In this document: one piece after another, positions 7,962 to 17,440 of the stretch
Position numbering within the stretch: position 1 is the stretch's first letter
How the letters are laid out: every line of letters starts with the position of its first letter
Source of the DNA: Bacteroidales bacterium
GTDB taxonomy: Bacteria > Bacteroidota > Bacteroidia > Bacteroidales > Marinilabiliaceae
Length of the DNA: 64,000 nt
Assembly (NCBI GenBank): GCA_003249255.1
Contig: QKJP01000029.1
Location: forward strand, 1 to 64,000
Reading direction: 5' to 3'
Notes under the pieces: model-generated
What the model was told of the DNA's origin: nothing
The model's database searches: none
What the model saw: only the letters and a program-made list of their open reading frames with translations
Program-made: the position numbers and the translations under genes

Positions 7962-9863
7962 ATGCGGGTGTTGAATAATATAAAAATCGGCAATCGACTG
8001 AATCTAATTTTAGGTTCAGTAATTGTACTATGCATCATGGCGATGGGCTTTTACATCGTTTCAGTGCAAAAACAGCAAACCATTGAATCTAATTTCCATC
8101 AAATGAACCAAGAGACTGCGAATGCAATGTTTATTATTGATGGTCCGGCTCTTGAAAATCAATACCGCTTAAGTACAACTTTTCAGTTGGCGGTGGGGAT
8201 GATGAATAAAGATGTTAACAAGTCAATTGATTCAAAGGAGATTGATGAGCTTGAAGTGAAAAATCGTGATACCAATGAAAAAATAAAGGTATCACTGCCC
8301 CAATTGTTATTTGACGGTCGCCCTGCACTTAGAGATACCCTGTTTTCGAAAATTGTTTTTGGGATGACATTTGGTTATACACAAATTTTTCAGCTTACTG
8401 AAGAAGGATTTGTGTGTATTACAAGTAACATTAAAGATGAGGCGGGTAATGATATTATGGATTATTATTTGCCTAGAGATTCTAAAGTGTCAGAAGTTGT
8501 ATTGAGTGGAAATTATATTGGAAATCGAGAGCAGTATGCAGGAGCTTGGTATTTAACCGCATATTATCCGATATATGTTGATGGTGCGATTGAAGGGATG
8601 ATTTGTTCGGCTTTTAAAGAAAAGAACATTCAACAGATTCATTTTCAATTTATGAACAGAAAGTACTTGTCAACCGGTTTTGCTTCGTATTTAGACTCTG
8701 ATGGTACATATTTGGTGCATCCTACTGAAAAAGGTAAAAATATAGCTGATTCTGAATTGTATAAAAAGCTTAGAGAACAAACCATAGAATATGGGGAAAT
8801 CAAGATTGATGAAGGAGATGAAACTGCTTTGTATTATTATCGGTATTCACAATATTCCAAAGGGTATGTAATCATAAAATTAAAAGAAAGTGAACTGATG
8901 GCGATGGTAAATAAGGTGAGGAATACCATGATAGTCGCCTTATCGATTACTGTATTGTTAATTTTATTAGCCAATACCTTTATTAGCCGTTCCATCATTC
9001 AATCGTTGAATAAAAGTGTTGCTTTTGCAAAACGAGTTGCAAAGGGAGATTTACAACAAACCATTGATATTAATCAAAAAGATGAAATTGGCCAACTGGT
9101 GAAAGCTTTGAATTCGATGGTGATGAACCTTAGGCCGGTGGTGAAAGAAATTATCAATAAATCCAATGAATTTGTGACTTCCAGCCAAGAGTTGAGTCGT
9201 ACCTCTAATAATTTATCGAGAGGAGCCACCGATCAGGCAAGCTCGGTAGAGGAAGTCGCATCAACCATGGAACAGATTGTGGCAAACATTAAAAACAACA
9301 ATGACAATGCTAAAACAACCAAGCTTATTTCGGAAGAGTCCCACCAAAATATGCTGAAAGTAAATGAACAAGCTTCCATTGCTGCAACTGCGACAAAAGA
9401 TATTACAGACAAAATTGCGGTCATTAATGACATTGCGTTTCAAACCAATATTTTAGCCTTAAATGCCTCAGTAGAAGCAGCGAGAGCCGGTGAGCATGGA
9501 AAAGGATTTGCGGTTGTAGCCGGAGAGGTGCGGAAGTTAGCTGACTTAAGTAAGGCCGCAGGTGTGGAGATTAGAGAGTTATCTGAGAGTAGTATGGAGC
9601 TTTCTGAGCGAACCGGAGTTCAGGTTAATGGGATGTTGGATGGTGTAATAAAAACCACTGAGTTAGTTGCCGAAATCTCTGTTTCAAGTGAAGAACAGCT
9701 TAATGGAGCAGAGCAGGTAAATAATGCACTTCAAGGCTTAAATAACATTACACAAAAGACGGCAGCTTCAAGTGAACATTTGGCCAATAGTGCAGAGAAG
9801 TTATCTTCAAAGGCAGAAGAGCTTAAACAATTAATCGCCTATTTTAAACTCGATCAAGCATAG
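7962..9863 (+). CDS. Methyl-accepting chemotaxis protein with Cache-type sensor
   Basis: 633 residues. TM1 (~12-32), a ~290-residue periplasmic sensor consistent with a fused Cache_3/Cache_2 domain ([22 protein letters not shown] is typical Cache), TM2 (~323-343), HAMP (~344-400) and a cytoplasmic signalling domain whose hairpin tip ([20 protein letters not shown]) is intact. No C-terminal CheR-binding pentapeptide is present (it ends KLDQA). It should sense a small extracellular ligand and signal to CheA/CheW, none of which is encoded nearby. An own promoter is likely in the 210-bp upstream gap. Confidence 0.93.
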   Translation: MRVLNNIKIGNRLNLILGSVIVLCIMAMGFYIVSVQKQQTIESNFHQMNQETANAMFIIDGPALENQYRLSTTFQLAVGMMNKDVNKSIDSKEIDELEVKNRDTNEKIKVSLPQLLFDGRPALRDTLFSKIVFGMTFGYTQIFQLTEEGFVCITSNIKDEAGNDIMDYYLPRDSKVSEVVLSGNYIGNREQYAGAWYLTAYYPIYVDGAIEGMICSAFKEKNIQQIHFQFMNRKYLSTGFASYLDSDGTYLVHPTEKGKNIADSELYKKLREQTIEYGEIKIDEGDETALYYYRYSQYSKGYVIIKLKESELMAMVNKVRNTMIVALSITVLLILLANTFISRSIIQSLNKSVAFAKRVAKGDLQQTIDINQKDEIGQLVKALNSMVMNLRPVVKEIINKSNEFVTSSQELSRTSNNLSRGATDQASSVEEVASTMEQIVANIKNNNDNAKTTKLISEESHQNMLKVNEQASIAATATKDITDKIAVINDIAFQTNILALNASVEAARAGEHGKGFAVVAGEVRKLADLSKAAGVEIRELSESSMELSERTGVQVNGMLDGVIKTTELVAEISVSSEEQLNGAEQVNNALQGLNNITQKTAASSEHLANSAEKLSSKAEELKQLIAYFKLDQA

Positions 9864-9899
9864 TTTTTCGATTCATAATTTTAGTTAGTAATGCTTATT

Positions 9900-9924
9900 A
9901 AGCCCGGAATTTCCGGGCTTTTTG
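9900..9924. terminator. Terminator between convergent genes
   Basis: AGCCCGGAA/TTCCGGGCT is a perfect stem followed by TTTTTG on the plus strand. It sits between the chemoreceptor stop and the convergent DUF5686 gene, so it ends the former and may serve both. Confidence 0.8.
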
Positions 9925-9926
9925 CA

Positions 9927-12314
9927 TTAAAACCCAAACTCAAGACCTAGTTTAAATGCCCAATTGTCAATTTCCTTCGATAAAGAATAGTGCCCATAGC
10001 GATAATGAATGGAAAATCCATACCTGAAGAGCAGGTTACTCATGAGGTTTCTGAAATATATTCCGGATTCGTAATATCCTTTTTGTAAGCTGTTAATCCC
10101 TCGTGGAGCCTGACCAAAAGCCATATTGGTGTTGAACTCAACATGTGGCTTAAAACTTTGATTTTTGTTTTGAAACAAAGGAATGTCATGCGATAAAAAA
10201 CAGGCTGTATATTGGTCTGCTGCAAATTCATTTACACGCATGGTGGCAAAAGTATGAGGTACAAAAATGGTAAATGATTTATAGGTTCCTAAAGCGCTGT
10301 AAAGAAGTGTGTTGTTATAGGTTCCCCAAAGTTGTCCACCTGTCAAACGTATGCGTGTTTGCATGGCTGAAGGGTAGTTAAAGGTTTGCTCAACTTGAGC
10401 ATCTATTCTTTGATAAGTTGCTTGATGATCAGTTTCTCCATAAGTGCCATTGATCCATACTTTGGGCCATTTTGATCCGTTCGAAATCTTGCCTAAAGGT
10501 GAATCGGAGAAGGTTTCTTTATGCTGCCATTTTAATTTTAAGCCATATTCATTTTGTTGGAAGCTCTGGTCTGTTTCAGACGATGAGCTAAAGCGATAAA
10601 CTTTTTGAGGACTTACATCGGCCCATTTGTAATACAAACCTGATTTAAAATATTTCAAAAACCTAAATTCACTCCCCATTATATTTGACTTAACAGCCTC
10701 CATGTTTTCTGTCATGAAACGTCCAAAAAGTTCTGCTGATCGCTTGTTGATTCCATCCATAAAAGTGACCGATCCACTTGCTATAACATCATTTTTATGT
10801 GAAAAGTACAGCTGGTTTTCTTTGTTTTTAAAGGGCATTAAAGCTCCCATAAAACCATATTTATAGCTCTTATCAGTAAACCCATAAGCAATGTAACCAC
10901 CTGTTTTAAAGGTTTCAGATAATTTCGGACTGGTATATATTCCTAATCCTGCTTTAAAACCTTCAAAATCGTTATAATCTAATAAGCGGTTTAAATCCAA
11001 TTGGAGTTTTCCCATGGGTAGTTTTCCTTTTGCAACAGCTAATTGGGTGTTAATCATGGCATCCATGTAATGCCGTTTGCCTAGGCTATCCAAGATGTGA
11101 TAGGTTAGCGAATCTTTGGCAGAAAGAGGTAGGTAGCGGTAATTGCTTATAACAGGCGCATCTTTTTCATTGCTCTTATCTTCAAAAGTGATGTTGTCAA
11201 ACTCTTTGGGCTCAAAAGTAGGAGAGGTGTTAATGGCTGTTACGTAGCTTTTACCTATACCGATTAAAGGAAAAGGGCTGTTTTTGTTTTTAACGGATTC
11301 GCCAAAGTGTAAGGTGCTTTCGAGTTGAAGCGGAAACCATAGGTCTGAATTGTTGTCCTTTTGGTAATTCTGTTTGATACTTAATTGTACCCCTTGGTTA
11401 TTAATAGCTGTGTTGGCAATGGCAGTATTAATCGAAAAGTCGTTGCCATTAATATGGAATGAACCATTAAGGCCATGAAAGTTTTTATCTGCTTTAGGTT
11501 GATAACTGATGTAGAATAGGGTGTCACCTGTGGTGTTGATTAAAGTGTCTTTGATGCTGAAGTTATAATGGTCTAAGCCCGGTTTTGAAACCGGATTAAG
11601 GTAGGTGAATTCAAGCAGGTTGATGTACTTGTTGTAAAAAGAAAAAGGTTGAATAAGAGCCGGAAACGACGCTAACTTTGGATCTTTTAATCCGCTGACA
11701 CGACCCGAAATTACTGTTTCTTTTTCGTTGTCTTGATTGAGGTGTTTTTTCTCTGAGATGGATTCGAAAAGCATCAGGTAACTATCCGAACTGATCGATG
11801 CATTGGGAATTAAGGATGGTAAATTTATATCAGACAGATTTTGGGGTAAATCATATTCAATGACCATTTTATGGTAAATGATGCATGAAAAAGGCAGGTA
11901 GTTTTTGGGGTTATGTAATGAACTATTATCAACTACTTGACGCATGATCTTAGTTGCCGGATTTTCACCCGGAGTAACACTTATTTCTTGCAAGGAAATA
12001 GCCTGGGGACTCATGTAAATGCTTTGGCCATTTTTACAGGTGTCTAATGCTATTTGCAGTTTTTGATACCCAATGCAACTGAATGAAATTATTTCGTCAT
12101 TGGTAAGGCTTTGAATGGTAAAAGTTCCATTTATATCCGAAATGGTTCCACGCCCTCCGTTCAGGGTGATGTTTACAAAAGGTAAAGCCTCATTTGTTTC
12201 ACGATCTTTTATTTCCCCATAAAAAGATTGAGAAAATGATACTGCAATGAAATTAATCCAGAATAACAGGACTAGGAAAAATCTAAATAATACAGTGTTT
12301 AGGATTAATTTCAT
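9927..12314 (-). CDS. DUF5686 outer-membrane protein with carboxypeptidase-like domain
   Basis: 795 residues. Signal peptide (~1-28), then a carboxypeptidase-regulatory-like beta-sandwich (~30-110: GEIKDRETNEALPFVNITL, GTISDINGTF) as found at the start of TonB-dependent and related Bacteroidota envelope proteins, followed by a long beta-rich DUF5686 region that ends in an aromatic strand (FKLGLEFGF) like an outer-membrane barrel. No TonB plug is seen, so it is not a SusC-type receptor. It begins 18 bp after the pseudouridine synthase gene and is probably co-transcribed. Molecular role unknown. Confidence 0.85.
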   Translation of the reverse strand: MKLILNTVLFRFFLVLLFWINFIAVSFSQSFYGEIKDRETNEALPFVNITLNGGRGTISDINGTFTIQSLTNDEIISFSCIGYQKLQIALDTCKNGQSIYMSPQAISLQEISVTPGENPATKIMRQVVDNSSLHNPKNYLPFSCIIYHKMVIEYDLPQNLSDINLPSLIPNASISSDSYLMLFESISEKKHLNQDNEKETVISGRVSGLKDPKLASFPALIQPFSFYNKYINLLEFTYLNPVSKPGLDHYNFSIKDTLINTTGDTLFYISYQPKADKNFHGLNGSFHINGNDFSINTAIANTAINNQGVQLSIKQNYQKDNNSDLWFPLQLESTLHFGESVKNKNSPFPLIGIGKSYVTAINTSPTFEPKEFDNITFEDKSNEKDAPVISNYRYLPLSAKDSLTYHILDSLGKRHYMDAMINTQLAVAKGKLPMGKLQLDLNRLLDYNDFEGFKAGLGIYTSPKLSETFKTGGYIAYGFTDKSYKYGFMGALMPFKNKENQLYFSHKNDVIASGSVTFMDGINKRSAELFGRFMTENMEAVKSNIMGSEFRFLKYFKSGLYYKWADVSPQKVYRFSSSSETDQSFQQNEYGLKLKWQHKETFSDSPLGKISNGSKWPKVWINGTYGETDHQATYQRIDAQVEQTFNYPSAMQTRIRLTGGQLWGTYNNTLLYSALGTYKSFTIFVPHTFATMRVNEFAADQYTACFLSHDIPLFQNKNQSFKPHVEFNTNMAFGQAPRGINSLQKGYYESGIYFRNLMSNLLFRYGFSIHYRYGHYSLSKEIDNWAFKLGLEFGF

Positions 12315-12332
12315 AGTTAGGGAAAGGGAATT

Positions 12333-13238
12333 TTATCGCCAGAAACCTGCTTTTAAGCGTGAAATTTCTTTGTCTGTTAATAAACGGTAACGGCCACGAG
12401 GAATGTTTTGCTTGGTTAAGCCTGCAAAATACACACGGTCTAGTTTTGTGACTTCATAACCTAAATGGGCAAACATGCGACGCACAATTTGGTTTTTTCC
12501 GGATTGGATTTCAATGCCTATTTGGGTTTTGTCTTCTTTTTCAACAAAGCTTACGGCCTCTGCATTTACGAAGCCATCTTCCAGGGTAATACCTTCGGCC
12601 AGTTCTTCAAGGTGCTTGGTAGTAACTGCTTTATCGGTGATGACATGATAGATTTTTCGGGCTTTACTTTTCGGATTTGAAAGCTTGGTTGCTAATTCTC
12701 CGTCGTTGGTAAAAAGTAATAATCCGGTAGATTTTTTATCTAAGCGGCCAATTGGATATACTCTTTCAGAACACGCATCTTTAATGATGTCCATAGCTGT
12801 TAATTTGTCGCTCGGGTCATCCTTGGAAGAAGCTACATTTTTGGGTTTGTTTAGAAGAATGTAAACTTTCTGTTCTGCATTTAAACGTTTGCCATTGTAC
12901 TCAACCACATCAGAATGTTTAACGTTGAAACCCATTTGAGTAACGGCTTTTCCATTTACTTTAATTTCACCGGCTTCAATTAATTTATCGGCTTCTCGGC
13001 GTGAGCAAACCCCGGCATTGGCCACATATTTATTCAGGCGCATTCCTTCTTTGGCCAGCTCTTTTGCCGGTGTATTTTCTTTCGGACTTTTTTCTTCTTT
13101 TTTAGAATGTTGGCTAAAGTCAGGTACGTTATCTCCTGCTGTGTGGTCCAAGCCACTCTTTTTTTTACGTTTGAAGTCTTTGTTTTTGCTACCAAAATCC
13201 TTCTTACCTGATTCTTTATGTGTACGCCCCTTATGCAT
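12333..13238 (-). CDS. RsuA/RluB-family rRNA pseudouridine synthase
   Basis: 301 residues. A Lys-rich disordered N-terminus (~1-65), an S4 RNA-binding domain (~68-120, RLNKYVANAGVCSRREADK) and the catalytic domain with GRLDKKSTGLLLFTNDG carrying the nucleophilic Asp of the RsuA/RluB/E/F family. The C-terminal GKNQIVRRMFAHLGY motif is also present. It converts a uridine in rRNA to pseudouridine; the exact site cannot be called, but S4 plus catalytic domain is the RluB-like plan. The basic N-terminal extension is common in Bacteroidota homologues. A near-consensus -7 box (CAACTTTG, minus strand, 13268-13275) lies upstream. Confidence 0.92.
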   Translation of the reverse strand: MHKGRTHKESGKKDFGSKNKDFKRKKKSGLDHTAGDNVPDFSQHSKKEEKSPKENTPAKELAKEGMRLNKYVANAGVCSRREADKLIEAGEIKVNGKAVTQMGFNVKHSDVVEYNGKRLNAEQKVYILLNKPKNVASSKDDPSDKLTAMDIIKDACSERVYPIGRLDKKSTGLLLFTNDGELATKLSNPKSKARKIYHVITDKAVTTKHLEELAEGITLEDGFVNAEAVSFVEKEDKTQIGIEIQSGKNQIVRRMFAHLGYEVTKLDRVYFAGLTKQNIPRGRYRLLTDKEISRLKAGFWR

Positions 13239-13570
13239 GTTTCTATCCTCTTAGTTTTATGATGGTGCAAAGTTGCTAAATTTATGTGATAATAAATTGA
13301 ATCCATGGTCTTTTTGTATTTGCGAATAAGTAGATTGATTCAATTCTGATAATTAGCAGAAAAAATGCCGTGAGAAAAGCAGTGAATCTTTAGTTAAAAA
13401 AATAGCCCACATGAATTGGATTTTGGGACTGATGAGTAGGAATGGATTCAAAATTGAGTTTTGGGATCATGGGGAGTTTATTGTTTCTAAATGGAAGTCT
13501 TCAAGCATTTTCGAGGTAATGCTAATATTCTTTTTCTTTTGATGAATTAATAATGGAGTTCAAATGTGAT
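13239..13570. other. Intergenic region
   Basis: The right side of the divergence from the pseudouridine synthase gene holds its presumed promoter. The rest is AT-rich and I see no further gene or strong hairpin. Confidence 0.5.
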
Positions 13571-14053
13571 CTAGGATGTCTTCCTTTTTGAAAAGTAAAA
13601 AATGATTATAAAATTCATCAAGCCCATTCCTAAAACTACCGGAAATAAAAAAAGAGAGCCTATAAGACCTGTAATTAATGAGGCGATTATAAAATATCCA
13701 AATTCACACATGACCTTATCCAAATTTGGATTGCCTCTTAACTTCTCTATGATCATAGCAAAAGAATTTCCTAGGATGATAATAAGACTACAGAGAAGAA
13801 TAGATAAGAAAAGGACCGGGAGCATTTTTTTTCGAGTTACATCCACTATCCCGAAAAATAGTGTGTAAACTAAAATGCACGCTAAAGTCATTCCCAGCGC
13901 TAAAGAAATATTCCAATTATCGTGGATTAATATTATGTTACCTACAATAATATTTGCAACAATTACAGTTAATGCCGGTTGAATTTTTCTATTCATCACA
14001 AAAATATTTGAGTTTTCTTTTGGAACTCTAAACTTTAAAATCAATGAAAGCAT
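13571..14053 (-). CDS. Small four-helix membrane protein, unknown
   Basis: Up to 160 residues; four predicted membrane helices (about residues 28-44, 48-68, 79-98 and 118-152) with little loop sequence and no motif I recognise. A second possible start (Met20, 13996) would give 141 residues and removes an unusual basic leader, so the true start is uncertain. It stands alone between two gene-free stretches and has no obvious operon partner. Confidence 0.55.
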   Translation of the reverse strand: MLSLILKFRVPKENSNIFVMNRKIQPALTVIVANIIVGNIILIHDNWNISLALGMTLACILVYTLFFGIVDVTRKKMLPVLFLSILLCSLIIILGNSFAMIIEKLRGNPNLDKVMCEFGYFIIASLITGLIGSLFLFPVVLGMGLMNFIIIFYFSKRKTS

Positions 14054-14129
14054 TGACGTGGCTAATGTATATCAAATTTACCTCATTCATGTTTTCCAAA
14101 AATAGAATAGAGAATTGCTCTTTCTGTAT

Positions 14130-14155
14130 GTCCGCAATTATGTATAATGCAAAAG
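14130..14155. repeat. 26-bp dispersed repeat, copy 2
   Basis: Starts GTCCGCAATTATG; inverted relative to 184-209 with one mismatch. It is followed within 20 bp by a long hairpin. Confidence 0.6.
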
Positions 14156-14172
14156 TGATTGGCATAATGTAA

Positions 14173-14227
14173 AAAAACACAGAGACCCAAAGGTTTATAT
14201 TTTTACTTTATGAAACTCTGTGTTTTT
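14173..14227. repeat. Hairpin with 12-bp arms
   Basis: AAAAACACAGAG (14173-14184) pairs exactly with CTCTGTGTTTTT (14216-14227) around a 31-nt AT-rich loop. With no gene ending beside it, it is more likely part of a dispersed element than a transcription terminator. Confidence 0.55.
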
Positions 14228-14270
14228 ATGATAAAATCATTATGCGTAAAAACTGATATATGCATTACTC

Positions 14271-14340
14271 TTTTTTGAGGTCAGTAGATAAGTACATATA
14301 TTTCGGTATAAATCTAAAAAAGCCCCAAAGTGGGCGATAT
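14271..14340. repeat. 70-bp dispersed repeat, copy 1
   Basis: The reverse complement of this stretch matches 29610-29679 at about 66 of 70 positions. It includes GCCCCAAAGTGGGCGATAT at one end and TTTTTGAGGTCAGTAG at the other. Both copies are intergenic. Confidence 0.8.
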
Positions 14341-14738
14341 CACAAAGATATTCATAGCTCTTCAGGCTATGCTTAATGTCACGGCATCTTTGATGCTACC
14401 GTAAGCTTTCTATTGATAAGTATTTAACTGCTTACGTCTAACTCTTTTAATTCACTGAATGAAAATTGTGTTTTTTTTGTTTAGTTTATTTCTATTCTGG
14501 CAATCGCTTTTAAGACAAGATTAACAGGATTTACAAGATTTTAAAAAAATCATCTCAGTAATCCTGTCCAAATAACATGTGGTTAAACTCTGTCTCATAC
14601 AAGATATGTTAACGGCGAAATCCCTGTCATTTTTATGTCTCATAACTAAAAACTAAGGATTTATTTTACATTATATTTTTTGTTTCACCCAAAAAATAAA
14701 ATCATTTTTGTGCATCAAGAATCGAAATTAAAAGAATT

Positions 14739-16121
14739 ATGACATTAATAAAATCAATATCAGGTATTCGTGGAACGATTGGAGGTAAGCCCGGTGAAGG
14801 ACTTTCTCCTTTAGATGTAGTTAAATTTACATCGGCTTATGGTGAGTGGCTAAAGAAACAACACCGTGGAAAAGTTCGCGTTGTGGTGGGACGAGATGCC
14901 CGTATTTCCGGTGAGATGGTGAAGAATTTAGTCATCGGCAGTTTGCAGGGCTTAGGTATTGATGTGGTACACATTGGGCTGGCAACAACGCCTACTACCG
15001 AGATTGCTGTTACGGCTGAAAAAGCCCAAGGAGGTATCATATTAACTGCTTCTCATAACCCAAAACAATGGAATGCCTTAAAGTTATTAAACGAAAAAGG
15101 TGAATTCTTAACGGCTGCAAATGGAGCTGAAGTATTGGAAATAGCCGAAAATGAAGCCTTCGATTTTGCTGAGGTGGATGATTTGGGAAAAGTAACCGAG
15201 AAGGAAAACTATACTGATTATCACATTCAGCATGTATTAGATCTGAAAATGGTGAACGTAGAAGCCATTAAAGCAGCTAATTTCACTGTTGCCATTGACT
15301 GCGTAAACAGTGTTGGAGGTGTGGTGCTTCCTCCATTGTTAAAAGCCTTAGGGGTAAATACTGTGATTGAATTGTACACCGAGCCAAATGGTGAATTTCC
15401 TCACAACCCGGAACCATTACCTGAACATTTAGCCGAAATTTCTTCAGTTATCAAAGAAAAGAAAGCCGATTGTGGTTTTGTGGTAGATCCGGATGTAGAC
15501 CGTTTGGCCATCATCAACGAAGATGGTAGCATGTTTGGCGAAGAATATACCTTGGTGGCTGTGGCTGATTATATTTTGAGTAAGCAAGTAGGAAATACCG
15601 TTTCTAACTTGTCTTCATCACGAGCGTTGGCTGATGTGACTGTGGAGTTTGGTGGATCATACTCACCGGCTGCTGTGGGTGAGGTGAATGTGGTTGCCAA
15701 AATGAAAGAAACCAATGCGATCATTGGTGGAGAAGGAAATGGAGGAGTGATTTATCCGGAGAGTCATTATGGCCGTGATTCTTTAGTTGGAATTGGCTTG
15801 TTCCTTTCTCATTTAGCCGAGAGTAAAATGAAGTGTTCGGAGTTAAGAGCTAAATATCCGGCTTATTTCATTTCAAAAAACAAGATGGAATTAACTCCTG
15901 ATATTGATGTGGATGGTATTTTAGAAAGCATCAAGCAAAAATACAGTCACGAAAACATTAATGATATTGATGGATTAAAAATTGATTTTCCGGAGAAGTG
16001 GGTGCAGTTGCGCAAGTCAAACACAGAACCGATTATCCGTATTTATGCCGAGGCAAAAAGTGAGGCCGATGCAGCCGCTTTAGCCGAAACGATTATTGGT
16101 GATATTAAGGCGTTGATATAA
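14739..16121 (+). CDS. glmM: Phosphoglucosamine mutase-type phosphohexomutase
   Basis: 460 residues with the four-domain alpha-D-phosphohexomutase plan. The active-site phosphoserine is Ser105 in TASHNPKQWNALK, the metal loop is DPDVDRLA (~250-257), the sugar-binding loop is GEGNGGV (~325-331) and the C-terminal phosphate loop is RKSNTEPIIRIYAE. It should convert glucosamine-6-phosphate to glucosamine-1-phosphate for peptidoglycan and LPS precursors; phosphomannomutase activity cannot be excluded from sequence. It is monocistronic, with a terminator directly after it. Confidence 0.9.
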   Translation: MTLIKSISGIRGTIGGKPGEGLSPLDVVKFTSAYGEWLKKQHRGKVRVVVGRDARISGEMVKNLVIGSLQGLGIDVVHIGLATTPTTEIAVTAEKAQGGIILTASHNPKQWNALKLLNEKGEFLTAANGAEVLEIAENEAFDFAEVDDLGKVTEKENYTDYHIQHVLDLKMVNVEAIKAANFTVAIDCVNSVGGVVLPPLLKALGVNTVIELYTEPNGEFPHNPEPLPEHLAEISSVIKEKKADCGFVVDPDVDRLAIINEDGSMFGEEYTLVAVADYILSKQVGNTVSNLSSSRALADVTVEFGGSYSPAAVGEVNVVAKMKETNAIIGGEGNGGVIYPESHYGRDSLVGIGLFLSHLAESKMKCSELRAKYPAYFISKNKMELTPDIDVDGILESIKQKYSHENINDIDGLKIDFPEKWVQLRKSNTEPIIRIYAEAKSEADAAALAETIIGDIKALI

Positions 16122-16142
16122 GAAGTTCCTTTTTAAAGATTT

Positions 16143-16169
16143 AAAAGCTCGCTTATGCGGGCTTTTTTT
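16143..16169 (+). terminator. Terminator of glmM
   Basis: AAGCTCGC-TTAT-GCGGGCTT stem (one G-U pair) followed by a run of seven T, 21 bp after the glmM stop codon. Confidence 0.85.
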
Positions 16170-16245
16170 ATGTTCTTTTAGTAGAGTTTAGGGGTTGAGG
16201 ATGCAATCAAATATTAAAATCACTTTCAATGCTTAACAAAATAAT

Positions 16246-16253
16246 TATCTTTA
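16246..16253 (+). promoter_or_regulatory. TATCTTTA -7 box upstream of repeat array
   Basis: A near-consensus Bacteroidota -7 element. It would place the start of transcription just before the 42-bp repeat array, making the array part of a ~470-nt leader of the gene at 16734 or of a short reading frame. Confidence 0.45.
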
Positions 16254-16283
16254 TATCTAACCAAACCAATAAAACCTAAGATC

Positions 16284-16670
16284 TTGCTGCAAATACGATT
16301 AAAAGTAGTTCCTGTTTCTTCTGCTGTTAAAGGGGATGAGTTGAACGAAACAACTACTGAGCTATCATCAAATATTTATTACCTCACCGGAACTCCTGAC
16401 AAGCCATCATCAAACGATATTTACTTCCCCGGAATTGCAGGCAAGCCATCATCAAATGATATTTACCTCACCGGAACTCCGGAGAATGAATCATCAAATA
16501 TTAATTGCTTCCCCGAAACAGCGGGCAGTGAATCATCAAATGTTAAATGCTTCCCCGGAATTCCAGACAGGTTATCATCAAACATTAATTGCTTCCCCGG
16601 ATCAGAGGGCAGCCAATCATCAAATATTAATAGTTGTCCGGCCAAGCGGAAGCGAATCATCAAATGTTAA
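16284..16670 (+). CDS. Possible repeat-encoded protein (doubtful)
   Basis: 128 codons from a TTG start running through the 42-bp array; it would contain about seven 14-residue units (for example PSSNDIYFPGIAGK). There is no signal peptide and no known domain. The frame is open because the repeat lacks stops in several frames, and the 40-bp last interval breaks the period just before the stop. I list it so that it can be tested; a non-coding leader role is at least as likely. Confidence 0.2.
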   Translation: MLQIRLKVVPVSSAVKGDELNETTTELSSNIYYLTGTPDKPSSNDIYFPGIAGKPSSNDIYLTGTPENESSNINCFPETAGSESSNVKCFPGIPDRLSSNINCFPGSEGSQSSNINSCPAKRKRIIKC

Positions 16671-16690
16671 TTAGCGTCCGGAGTTCCGGA
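16364..16690 (+). repeat. 42-bp tandem repeat array
   Basis: ATCATCAAA recurs at 16364, 16406, 16448, 16490, 16532, 16574, 16616 and 16656: seven intervals, six of exactly 42 bp and the last of 40 bp. Each unit also carries a TT(A/G)CxTCxCCGGAA core and ends in a purine-rich GGCAG/GACAAG block; copies differ by several bases, so the array is old or under selection. Because 42 is a multiple of three, a frame from a TTG (16284-16670) stays open and would encode 14-residue repeats (xxSSNIxxxPGxxx). Minus-strand and alternate frames are open too, so coding is unproven. The array ends 43 bp before the next gene. Confidence 0.9.
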
Positions 16691-16733
16691 CGGAAAAAAT
16701 AAAATATTTTAAATCATTCAAACCAAAAACAAA

Positions 16734-17432
16734 ATGAAGAAGATCGAAAAAGTAATGGTGAACACCTTCACCACCGAATTAGCAACCTTATTTCAAGCTG
16801 TGTTGAAGTCTGCAGAAACCTCAGCATGGGAAAACGATCGGTTTTTAAATGCCACATTAAGTACTTTAAAGGAAAAAGTAAGTCTCTTGACCGGCGCCAT
16901 TAACCGTAGTAAAAACATCTCACAATTAGAGACGATTGATCGCAAGCGAGATCAAAACATTCGTTCTATTTATTATTTAAATAAAGGGTATACCTACTAT
17001 CATGTTACCGAAGTGGTAGAGGCAGCCGAGCAGATCGATAAGATTTTAGATAAATACTCCTTAAAAATTATCGAAGAAAGCTATGCCAAAGAGTCTGCAC
17101 TTATCGAATCTCTTTTAAAAGATTTGCAAACGAATGAAAACATGAGTGTAGTTTCTAAATTACCCGGACTGTTAGAGGGTGTTCAATCTTTAGAAAGCGT
17201 GCAAAAGGAGTTTGTAGATAACTATGTGGCTTATGCCGAAGTGAAATCCCAAGAGAACGAGTATGTAAGTGCCACCGAAATGAAGAAAGAACTCTTGGAG
17301 CTTTTTAATACCAAGCTGGTGGTATATCTACGTGCCATGCAGCAAGCCATGCCCGAGCAATATGGCGTTTTTGCCAATTCTGTAGCCCAATTAATAGAAG
17401 ATAACAATGCCGCTGTAAGAAGAAGGAAATAA
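16734..17432 (+). CDS. DUF6261-like helical protein
   Basis: 232 residues, helical, no signal peptide or membrane segment. The sequence resembles the Bacteroidota-specific DUF6261 group of ~230-250-residue proteins (N-terminal NTFTTELATLFQAV, central RDQNIRSIYYLNKGY, C-terminal region before a basic RRRK tail). Function unknown. It is preceded by the 42-bp repeat array and followed by a REP-flanked transposase gene. The leader repeats could act in regulation (inference). Confidence 0.65.
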   Translation: MKKIEKVMVNTFTTELATLFQAVLKSAETSAWENDRFLNATLSTLKEKVSLLTGAINRSKNISQLETIDRKRDQNIRSIYYLNKGYTYYHVTEVVEAAEQIDKILDKYSLKIIEESYAKESALIESLLKDLQTNENMSVVSKLPGLLEGVQSLESVQKEFVDNYVAYAEVKSQENEYVSATEMKKELLELFNTKLVVYLRAMQQAMPEQYGVFANSVAQLIEDNNAAVRRRK

Positions 17433-17440
17433 ATGCGTTG

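Larger units (their letters stand above)
14054..14738. other. 685-bp repeat-rich intergenic region
   Basis: No gene is seen. The region holds a 26-bp element also found at 184-209, a hairpin with 12-bp arms (14173-14227), a 70-bp element repeated inverted at 29610-29679, two smaller hairpins (CATAGC/GCTATG and GGCATC/GATGCT, 14352-14395) and AGGATT/AATCCT strings near 14525-14570. It looks like an accumulation site for dispersed repeats. The last ~60 bp carry the glmM promoter region. Confidence 0.6.

Noticed and set aside
9899-9926. REP element after the chemoreceptor gene
   Set aside because: A simple GC stem with T-run between convergent genes is a terminator; there is no tag or second copy.
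12465-13306. Plus- and minus-strand frames inside the pseudouridine synthase gene
   Set aside because: They are antisense or off-frame shadows of a clearly coding gene with complete RsuA/RluB motifs.
16364-16690. CRISPR array
   Set aside because: The spacing is exactly periodic (42 bp) but there are no unique spacers: the whole unit repeats with gradual divergence, and there are no cas genes nearby.
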